NCBI GenBank assembly: GCA_003488525.1
Contig: DNLG01000163.1
Coordinates: forward strand, 2,862 to 9,581
Length of the DNA stretch: 6,720 bases
From: Bacteroidota bacterium
GTDB lineage: Bacteria > Bacteroidota > Ignavibacteria > Kapaibacteriales > Kapaibacteriaceae
Direction: 5' to 3'
A program made the position numbers and the translations under genes. Positions 1 through 5,394 of the stretch are shown one piece after another; position 1 is the first letter of the stretch; each line of letters begins with the position of its first letter. The notes beneath the pieces were generated by a model that saw nothing but the letters and a program-made list of their open reading frames with translations, ran no database searches and was not told the DNA's origin.

Positions 1-1044
1 GCGTTGCTCGAAGATCCTTTCTATATCGGCATCCGCCAGCGTCGACTGCAGGGTCAGGAGTATGATGATCTTATCGAAGAATTCGTCACGGCCGTACAGG
101 AGGTCTTCCCCAAGTGTGCTATCCAGTGGGAAGACTTCGCCAACCCTAATGCAAGCCCCATCCTTGAGCGATACCGCCATCGCATCTCATCGTTTAACGA
201 CGACATCCAGGGCACGGCAGCCGTTGGCGTGGCCGGTGTGATTGCCGCCACCCGCATGAAGGGTGAGCGTCTGAAGGATCAGACCTACATGTTCCTCGGC
301 GCCGGCTCGGCCGGTATCGGGATTGCCGAGCTACTCTGGCGTCTGATGATCGATGAAGGGTGCACTGAAGAAGAAGCGCGTGCAAAGATCTGGCTGCTCG
401 ACAGTAAGGGGCTGATCGTTGCCTCGCGTCCGGATGTCGAGGGCACGCAGAAAGCCCCCTACGCTCATGACCATGCCGATGCTGCTACGCTTATTGAAGC
501 CGTGCGTGCGGTGTGTCCAACGGTGCTCATCGGCACGAGCACCATTGCCAGGGCATTCACGCAGGATGTGATCCAGCACATGGCCTCGTACTGTGAGCGT
601 CCGATCATCTTCCCGTTTTCAAACCCTACGTCGAAGAGCGAATGCACGGCCGAAGAGGCCTACACCTGGACCAATGGCAAGGCGATCTTCGCCAGCGGAA
701 GCCCCTTCAAGCCGGTCGAGATCAACGGCAAAACGATCCACCCGGGTCAGGGCAACAACGTCTACATCTTCCCCGGCGTCGGCCTTGCCGCCTATGCCGT
801 CGATGCTACCAACATTCCATACAAGACCTTTGGCGTTGCTGCCCGGGCGCTTGCCGGAATGGTATCACAGGATCAGTTCGACAAGGGGCTAATCTATCCG
901 CCAATGTCAGATATTCAGAAGGCCGCCAAGGTTGTGGCCGTTGCCTGCGCTGAGTACCTGTTCGACGATGGACATGCCGGTATTGCGCGTCCGGATGATG
1001 TAACGGCGCTTGTCGAGAGCCACATGTGGAGGCCGGCGTACTAG
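1..1044 (+). CDS. Malic enzyme (malate dehydrogenase, oxaloacetate-decarboxylating), 5'-truncated by window
   Basis: This is the C-terminal 347 residues of a large-subunit malic enzyme (MaeA-like, usually about 540-570 aa). The family oxidatively decarboxylates malate to pyruvate and CO2 in the cytoplasm using NAD or NADP. The frame is open from base 1, so the real start lies upstream; the TTG at base 4 is internal. Numbering from base 1, the visible motifs are the metal/substrate segment EDFAN (44-48), FNDDIQGTA (65-73), the Rossmann glycine motif GAGSAGIG (100-107), SNPTS (207-211), the QGNN segment (250-253) and a C-terminal MWRPAY like the family's usual tail. The reading frame looks intact throughout. 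It is followed after one base by AMP nucleosidase, suggesting co-transcription. Cofactor preference cannot be read from the fragment with confidence. The family assignment is firm. Confidence 0.95.
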   Translation, partial: ALLEDPFYIGIRQRRLQGQEYDDLIEEFVTAVQEVFPKCAIQWEDFANPNASPILERYRHRISSFNDDIQGTAAVGVAGVIAATRMKGERLKDQTYMFLGAGSAGIGIAELLWRLMIDEGCTEEEARAKIWLLDSKGLIVASRPDVEGTQKAPYAHDHADAATLIEAVRAVCPTVLIGTSTIARAFTQDVIQHMASYCERPIIFPFSNPTSKSECTAEEAYTWTNGKAIFASGSPFKPVEINGKTIHPGQGNNVYIFPGVGLAAYAVDATNIPYKTFGVAARALAGMVSQDQFDKGLIYPPMSDIQKAAKVVAVACAEYLFDDGHAGIARPDDVTALVESHMWRPAY

Positions 1045-1045
1045 C

Positions 1046-1819
1046 GTGCAGACAAAGCTCGATATCGCCCGTAACTGGTTGCCGCGTTATACCGGTACGG
1101 ATGTCGATGCGTTTGGAGATTACATTCTGCTGACGAACTTCAGGGGCTACGTTGATGCGTTCGCCGAGAAGTTCAATGTTGAGATCAAGGGGCTGGATCG
1201 ACCAATGCAGACGGCCACACAGGGCAATCTGACGATCATCAATTACGGTATTGGTTCACCCAATGCTGCTCTGATCATGGATCTGCTGGTGGCACGCATG
1301 CCAAAGGGCGTGTTGTTCCTCGGTAAATGCGGTGGCTTGCGGGCTTCGACCGAGATCGGTCACTTTGTGCTGCCAATCGCTGCGATTCGCGGCGATGGAA
1401 CGAGCAACGATTATTTCCCACCGGAGGTCCCGGCCCTGCCGTCGTTCAAGCTCCATAAGTTCGTCTCCGATAAGGTCCTCATGTTCGGTCAGGAGTATCG
1501 CACCGGAGTGGTGTACACCACGAACAGGCGCGTGTGGGAGTGGGACGAGTCGTTCCGACGTCGTCTGCAGGACCTGAGCTGTCTGGCCATCGACATGGAA
1601 ACGGCAACGATCTTCATCGTGGGTCATAAAAACGGTATCCCTCGCGGAGCGCTACTTCTGGTCAGCGATGTACCGGTCGTCCCCGAAGGCGTCAAGACCG
1701 AAGAAAGCGACAAGCGTGTCACCCACGAATTCGCAGATCTGCATCTGAACATCGGTATCGAGGCCATGCGCGAGATCGGTATCAAGGGCGAAGAGATCAA
1801 ACATCTTCGGTATGACTAG
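1046..1819 (+). CDS. amn: AMP nucleosidase (short Bacteroidota-type, PNP/UDP phosphorylase fold)
   Basis: The 257-residue product is predicted to hydrolyse AMP to adenine and ribose 5-phosphate in the cytoplasm. It matches the short (about 258 aa) nucleosidase known from Bacteroidota, which lacks the extra N-terminal domain of the 480-residue E. coli Amn. Visible features are the N-terminal NWLPRYTGT (10-18), YILLTNF (26-32), GIGSPNA (68-74), LGKCGG (92-97), the ribose-binding DMETAT (183-188), and the SD pair (207-208) with the expected catalytic Asp, followed by PEGVKTEESDK (213-223). I chose GTG at 1046 because family members begin just before this NWLPRY segment. An ATG at 1010 would add 12 residues encoded over the malic enzyme end, with no similarity expected. 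A GGAGG lies 13 bases before the GTG, which is too far to be a convincing ribosome site. The one-base gap upstream and the overlap downstream indicate an operon. Confidence 0.93.
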   Translation: MQTKLDIARNWLPRYTGTDVDAFGDYILLTNFRGYVDAFAEKFNVEIKGLDRPMQTATQGNLTIINYGIGSPNAALIMDLLVARMPKGVLFLGKCGGLRASTEIGHFVLPIAAIRGDGTSNDYFPPEVPALPSFKLHKFVSDKVLMFGQEYRTGVVYTTNRRVWEWDESFRRRLQDLSCLAIDMETATIFIVGHKNGIPRGALLLVSDVPVVPEGVKTEESDKRVTHEFADLHLNIGIEAMREIGIKGEEIKHLRYD

Positions 1820-3173
1820 CACACACTCATCCTGCAGGGGGCTTGTCGTATGCTGCGCCCTCGTGCTGTTGGCCCTGCCATTGCTGCATGCCCAAAGCCC
1901 CCTTCGGAGTGGACCTATGGTAGGCCATGTAGACATGCGCAGTGCGTCGATCTTCGTGCAGACGCTCAAACCGTCACAGGTAACGATCCGATACACTGAT
2001 TCTACATCCGGCAAGACCTATTCGACACCCGTGCATCGTTCTACGGATGATCAGGGTAACTGCCTGACGTTTCATCTGGACAGCGTTGAACCGGGTAGAA
2101 CCTATCGCTACAGCGTTGTTGTGGATGGTTCTGAAGTGCGCCTGGCGTTCCCAACAGTGTTCCGCTCTCGTCCGATCTGGAAGTACCGTGGCAAGACCAT
2201 ACCGAACGTTACGATCGCACTTGGCAGCTGCCACTATGTGAACGAGCTCGGATATGAGCGTCTGGATTCCTCGGGCGCTGAAAAGGGCTACGGAACGCCA
2301 ACCGAGATCTTCTCCTCGATCCTTGCTCGACGTCCGGACGCAATGCTATGGCTGGGTGACAACGTGTACATGCGCGAGCCGGACTGGGGATCGCGTGGAG
2401 GCATGTTAAAGCGATACTCCCACACACGCGCTCATGATGGGTCGCGGGCGATGTTTGCCTCCGTGCCGAATTACGCCACATGGGATGATCATGACTACGG
2501 CCCGAACGACTCTGACCGCAGCTGGTGGATGAAGAATACGGCATTGGAAGTGTTCAAGCTCTTCTGGCCAAACCCTTCATACGGTCTCAAGGGTCAGGAA
2601 GGTATCTGTACCAGCATGGAGATCGGCGATGTGCAGGTGTTTATGCTCGATGACCGGTGGTTTCGCAATGCTAACGACCGCATCGATCAGCAGCGTCGGA
2701 TCCTTGGTGATGCCCAGCTTCAGTGGCTCATTGACGGACTGGCCGCCAGCCGTGCCACGTTCAAGGTCGTTGCCGTCGGCTCGCAGGTGCTGAGCGACAA
2801 CAAGAAGCGCGAGGGATTCGAACGCTCGAGCTTTGAGCGCGACGAGATGATCCAGGCGATCACGAAAAACAAGATTACGGGCGTGGTCTTCGCCTCAGGC
2901 GATGTGCACTTTGCCGAACTGTCTAAGCTTGACCGAGAGGGGACGTATCCGCTGTACGAGCTGACCTCATCGCCCCTTTCCGCTGGATTGAACACCAGTC
3001 AGACCTACCGAATGAACACCTTCAACGTGCCCGGAACCGAGTACGTCGGGCACAACTTCGGCCTCATTTCCGTGGAAGGGGCTCGCGGAGCCCGCACATT
3101 GACGCTTCGGATCGTCGATGCCAGCGGTAAGGACGTTTGGCAACAGACAGTTAGCGAGAAAGACCTGCGCTGA
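1812..3173 (+). CDS. PhoD-like alkaline phosphatase/phosphodiesterase, secreted
   Basis: The 453-residue protein belongs to the PhoD family of metallophosphoesterases, which act on phosphomonoesters or phosphodiesters outside the cytoplasm using bound metal ions. Residues 1-27 form a signal peptide: an Arg-containing n-region, a hydrophobic core LVVCCALVLLALPLL (11-25) and an LHA cleavage site before Gln28. Residues about 30-120 look like the beta-sandwich N-terminal domain of the family (EPGRTYRY at 93-100). The catalytic domain shows GSCHY (138-142), GDNVY (182-186), WDDHDYGPND (224-233), LDDRW (279-283) and SGDVHFAEL (362-370), which are the usual metal-binding blocks. The ATG overlaps the preceding stop by 8 bases, and no Shine-Dalgarno site is visible. 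It ends in an ordinary beta-rich tail (TLRIVDASGKDVWQ) rather than an obvious sorting domain. The exact substrate is unknown. Pairing with AMP nucleosidase is compatible with nucleotide or phosphate scavenging, but that is inference. Confidence 0.9.
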   Translation: MTSTHSSCRGLVVCCALVLLALPLLHAQSPLRSGPMVGHVDMRSASIFVQTLKPSQVTIRYTDSTSGKTYSTPVHRSTDDQGNCLTFHLDSVEPGRTYRYSVVVDGSEVRLAFPTVFRSRPIWKYRGKTIPNVTIALGSCHYVNELGYERLDSSGAEKGYGTPTEIFSSILARRPDAMLWLGDNVYMREPDWGSRGGMLKRYSHTRAHDGSRAMFASVPNYATWDDHDYGPNDSDRSWWMKNTALEVFKLFWPNPSYGLKGQEGICTSMEIGDVQVFMLDDRWFRNANDRIDQQRRILGDAQLQWLIDGLAASRATFKVVAVGSQVLSDNKKREGFERSSFERDEMIQAITKNKITGVVFASGDVHFAELSKLDREGTYPLYELTSSPLSAGLNTSQTYRMNTFNVPGTEYVGHNFGLISVEGARGARTLTLRIVDASGKDVWQQTVSEKDLR

Positions 3174-3183
3174 TAGGGGCTCC

Positions 3184-3246
3184 GTTTTCCCGCAAAACAC
3201 CTTGAAAATTCAAAGTCAGACTTTCAATTTTCAAGGTGTTTTCCCG
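3184..3246. repeat. 9-bp direct repeat flanking the hairpin
   Basis: GTTTTCCCG occurs at 3184-3192 and again at 3238-3246, exactly bracketing a 45-base palindromic core. The left copy can also pair locally with the following AAAAC (GTTTT at 3184-3188 with AAAAC at 3194-3198), which would compete with the base of the long stem. It could be a target-site-like duplication around a tiny palindromic insertion, or chance in an A/T-rich spacer. Confidence 0.5.
3194..3242 (+). terminator. Long hairpin, probable Rho-independent terminator after the PhoD-like gene
   Basis: Two 24-base arms (3194-3217 and 3219-3242) are inverted repeats with a single C/C mismatch (3211 vs 3225). Folded as RNA this leaves a 5-base loop around TCAGA (3216-3220). 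The base of the stem is AAAACACC pairing with GGTGTTTT, so the T-run is part of the stem and the hairpin could work on either strand. It starts 20 bases after the PhoD-like stop codon and lies before the next promoter, the expected place for a terminator. The stem is mostly A/T, unlike classical GC-rich terminators, so a dispersed palindromic repeat is an alternative. Confidence 0.7.
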
Positions 3247-3289
3247 GACGATGAGTTTTGTTGTCCTACGCCTCATCACATTGAGGTGG

Positions 3290-3298
3290 TAATTTTGC
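3290..3298 (+). promoter_or_regulatory. Bacteroidota-type -7 promoter element for the DHODH-like gene
   Basis: TAATTTTGC fits the TAnnTTTG -7 consensus of Bacteroidota primary sigma factors. It ends 3 bases before the GTG start at 3302. The expected transcription start, about 5 bases beyond the TTTG, falls on or next to that codon, so the message would be leaderless. No well-spaced -33 TTTG is evident; the nearest TTG (3261-3263) is about 26 bases upstream, further than usual. Confidence 0.55.
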
Positions 3299-3301
3299 GC
3301 C

Positions 3302-4447
3302 GTGACACTCCTTGAGCTGATTGCCAAAACAGAGTTCGCGGTGCGGCCGATCATCGCCTACATTCCACCATCGCTTACGGTGCGGCTGTTCACGGCCGGA
3401 CGTAACGCCTATCTGCCGCTCTTTGCCCATGTCGTGCCTACGAGATCGTATGAGCCCCCTGAAGAGCTTGGCGTGACGGCATGGGGCTTGCGTTTCCGTC
3501 TCCCGATCTGGAATGCCGCCGGGATGTTCAAGAGCGGAGCCGGCTATGCGATGGTTGCCCGTGAGGGAGCCGGCGCGTTTGTCGCCGGAACGTCAACTTC
3601 ACGTCCACGCAACGGAAACATTCGCGACCGTATCAAGTGGCCATCGACGCAGTATCCGTTCTCTCACTCGGCCGCCAACTGGATGGGGCTACCCAATGCA
3701 GGACATGTTGCCGTAGCCGCCAAGCTGGCGCTCGAAAAGCACGTCGCCGGCTGTCCGATGGGCATCAGTGTCAGTGCGGAGCCTGGACTCGATGACCGCC
3801 TGGCCGTGTCTGAACTGGTTGAAGGGATGCGTCGCTTTGATGACGCCGGTGTTGACTACATCGAACTCAACGAAAGCTGTCCGAACGTCGAGGGGCATGC
3901 CCGGCATGCTGGACTCGATCCTGCGCTACTCACCAGACTTGATGCGGTTGCGACGGAGTTCCTCACCAAGCGTCGACGTAAACTCCCGGTCGTGGTCAAG
4001 CTCTCAACCGACACAGCGCATGAGCAGATCCCGGCGCTTGTGCACGCTCTTGTAGAACGTGGCTTCGACGGCATGATCCTGGGCAACACCTCGACACGCT
4101 ATGACGCGCTACGGACGCGTGTTCATGAAAAGGACCGCGCCATGTTCGACTACTTCACCAAGCGCTACGGCGGTGGAGTGAGCGGCGCTCTGCTGACGGC
4201 CTCATCACTGGAGTCGTGCCGCGTTGCCACCGGTGCGGTGCGCGACATCGCCCCTTCCCATGAGTTCCATGTGATTCGCTGCGGAGGCGTGATGACTCTG
4301 CAGGATATCGAAGAGTCTCGCCGGATCGGCGTGTTGCTTAACCAGTGGTATGTGGGCTACTTCGAAATGTTCGCCCGCCATGGACACGGTCTTTACCGCG
4401 TGCTGTCCGAGCGCATGCGCCCGAGCTCCGTACTGACGCTGTCGTAA
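3302..4447 (+). CDS. Dihydroorotate dehydrogenase family flavoprotein (PyrD-like)
   Basis: The 381-residue protein has the FMN-binding TIM barrel of dihydroorotate dehydrogenases, which convert dihydroorotate to orotate in pyrimidine synthesis. Visible blocks in order are NAAGMFKSG (71-79, with Lys77 at the FMN-contacting position), NWMGLPNAG (126-134), ELNESCPN (188-195), VVKLS (231-235), GNTS (261-264), GGVSG (291-295), IRCGGV (325-330) and NQWYVGYF (347-354). The Asn residues that normally bind orotate (126, 190, 195, 262) appear conserved. Cys193 sits where class 1 enzymes place their catalytic Cys; class 2 enzymes have Ser. The roughly 55-residue N-terminal extension, however, recalls class 2 proteins. 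Glu191 is unusual where the family has a hydrophobic residue. GTG 3302 is chosen for its position just after the promoter element. It may be a true PyrD or a divergent paralogue acting on a related compound; the symbol is therefore withheld. Confidence 0.85.
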   Translation: MTLLELIAKTEFAVRPIIAYIPPSLTVRLFTAGRNAYLPLFAHVVPTRSYEPPEELGVTAWGLRFRLPIWNAAGMFKSGAGYAMVAREGAGAFVAGTSTSRPRNGNIRDRIKWPSTQYPFSHSAANWMGLPNAGHVAVAAKLALEKHVAGCPMGISVSAEPGLDDRLAVSELVEGMRRFDDAGVDYIELNESCPNVEGHARHAGLDPALLTRLDAVATEFLTKRRRKLPVVVKLSTDTAHEQIPALVHALVERGFDGMILGNTSTRYDALRTRVHEKDRAMFDYFTKRYGGGVSGALLTASSLESCRVATGAVRDIAPSHEFHVIRCGGVMTLQDIEESRRIGVLLNQWYVGYFEMFARHGHGLYRVLSERMRPSSVLTLS

Positions 4448-4710
4448 AACGAGCGCAGACTCTGCGGTGTGGTCCCGTGTGAGCGGAGCTGTTGCTCAAA
4501 CTCTTCTACGGTGTAGCCCGAGGCCTTGATGATCGAATCAATGTGCCGGGCAGCCGTTGCCGAATCAACGCCGGTCTGACGTTCGACGAGGACGCGCGCA
4601 TAGGTTGTGACAAGACGCTGACCGTCCTGCTCAAGGTTGTCGCACGAGGTGTTCAGCAGGGCGATGCCGAAAAGGCCAAGCCACAGCGCATACGGTCGAT
4701 AGCAATTCAT
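4393..4710 (-). CDS. Small lipoprotein, DUF4296-like
   Basis: The 105-residue product has a lipoprotein-type signal: MNCYRP, a hydrophobic stretch (about 7-19), then LNTSC with the acceptor Cys at 23. Asn at -3 makes this a weak lipobox. The mature part is about 80 residues, charged and probably helical, with the pattern VTTYARVLVERQ (34-45), then HIDSIIKASGYTVEEFEQQL (56-75), then LRSFYDSVSTEL (85-96). This resembles the DUF4296 lipoproteins of Bacteroidota, whose function is unknown. That resemblance is from memory and moderate. The ATG overlaps the stop of the upstream Nudix gene as ATGA (bases 4707-4710), implying translational coupling. The last 55 coding bases lie antisense to the end of the dehydrogenase gene, and no terminator is seen between these convergent genes. 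Confidence 0.72.
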   Translation of the reverse strand: MNCYRPYALWLGLFGIALLNTSCDNLEQDGQRLVTTYARVLVERQTGVDSATAARHIDSIIKASGYTVEEFEQQLRSHGTTPQSLRSFYDSVSTELGRMRSDSTR

Positions 4711-5345
4711 GCACTCTCCATGTCGTATTCATTGATGATCATCACGAGTTCGTTCAGCATCATTGCCGTGGCGCCCCACAACGGGATTGTCGGATGCACG
4801 TTCCAATGCGGCACGTCCACCGGCACCCCCTGGATAATGTCATTGCGCAGCAGAACGTTCCTTGGGTCGCGGAACACCGACATCGGAACGACCAGGACTT
4901 CGGAGACCTCTTCGGTGTTGATCTGCCAGGTAGGGGGCTCGGACACGACGGCCACAACCGGCGTCACCGCGCTGTGCGATGGCGGTATGTAGAGCGGTGA
5001 GAGCTGCCCTAGAACGTGCACCCTGTCAGAGGTCAGTCCGATCTCCTCGTGGGCCTCTCGAAGAGCCGTCATCACGGCATCTTCTCCCTCGTCAGAACGT
5101 CCACCGGGGAATGAGATCTGTCCGCGATGATTACGTAACCCCTCGCTGCGAACCGTCAGCACTGTTGAGATGCCGCCGTTCCGGTCGAATACCATGGGCA
5201 TGAGCACAGCGCTGTTGCGTGCATCGGCAGGTGCCGGCTGCAGACGTGATCGACGGTCGGGTATGTCCGGCACAAAGCGCTCGTGGGCAGCCGTTGCGGG
5301 CAGGGGGCGCTGCAGTCGCGCGATGATCCATTCGTCCAGCGTCAT
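4707..5345 (-). CDS. CoA pyrophosphatase-type Nudix hydrolase (NudL/YeaB-like)
   Basis: The 212-residue cytoplasmic enzyme is predicted to cleave CoA or CoA derivatives to phosphopantetheine products and 3',5'-ADP, using Mg or Mn. It carries both diagnostic signatures. The CoA-type motif runs from LTVRSEG (63-69) through RNHRG (71-75) to ISFPGG (77-82) with the exact family spacing. The Nudix box runs from Gly82 to Leu104 with E88, R96, E97, E100, E101 and G103 all in place. WGATAMML (190-197) is the usual C-terminal family block. Length suits the NudL group (about 190-215 aa). The frame remains open well upstream, antisense to murE, but ATG at 5345 gives the normal length and has a promoter-like element just before it. 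It is divergent from murE and coupled to the lipoprotein gene downstream. Substrate assignment rests on motif only. Confidence 0.9.
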   Translation of the reverse strand: MTLDEWIIARLQRPLPATAAHERFVPDIPDRRSRLQPAPADARNSAVLMPMVFDRNGGISTVLTVRSEGLRNHRGQISFPGGRSDEGEDAVMTALREAHEEIGLTSDRVHVLGQLSPLYIPPSHSAVTPVVAVVSEPPTWQINTEEVSEVLVVPMSVFRDPRNVLLRNDIIQGVPVDVPHWNVHPTIPLWGATAMMLNELVMIINEYDMESA

Positions 5346-5348
5346 CGT

Positions 5349-5357
5349 GCAAATCTC
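5349..5357 (-). promoter_or_regulatory. Putative -7 promoter element for the Nudix gene
   Basis: On the minus strand this reads GAGATTTGC, one mismatch from TAnnTTTGC, and ends 3 bases before the ATG at 5345. The same distance separates the element and start codon of the dehydrogenase gene. No clear -33 partner is visible, and the first base deviates from consensus, so the call depends mainly on the shared geometry. Confidence 0.4.
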
Positions 5358-5382
5358 GCCACTTTCCCGATGGCATGCGGTG

Positions 5383-5390
5383 TAATTTGC
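5383..5390 (+). promoter_or_regulatory. Putative -7 promoter element for murE
   Basis: TAATTTGC resembles the TAnnTTTGC consensus with one base less between TA and TTTG. It lies 4 bases before the murE ATG at 5395, so the transcript would start at or beside the start codon. A TTTC at 5363-5366, about 16 bases upstream, is a possible weak -33 element. Together with the minus-strand element at 5349-5357 this places two divergent promoters in a 49-base spacer, where regulation of one could affect the other. Confidence 0.5.
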
Positions 5391-5394
5391 ATGT

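Noticed and set aside
1010..1045. Earlier ATG start for AMP nucleosidase
   Set aside because: The extra 12 residues are read from the malic enzyme end, and the known family N-terminus begins right after GTG 1046.
3118..3354. Small frames on both strands across the 3174-3301 spacer
   Set aside because: They read through the palindromic hairpin, so both give near-identical peptides as a by-product of the inverted repeat. They also overlap the flanking genes.
4492..4992. 166-codon plus-strand frame across the lipoprotein and Nudix genes
   Set aside because: It lies antisense to the Nudix box and the lipoprotein signal peptide, with low-complexity Thr/Ser composition and no domain.
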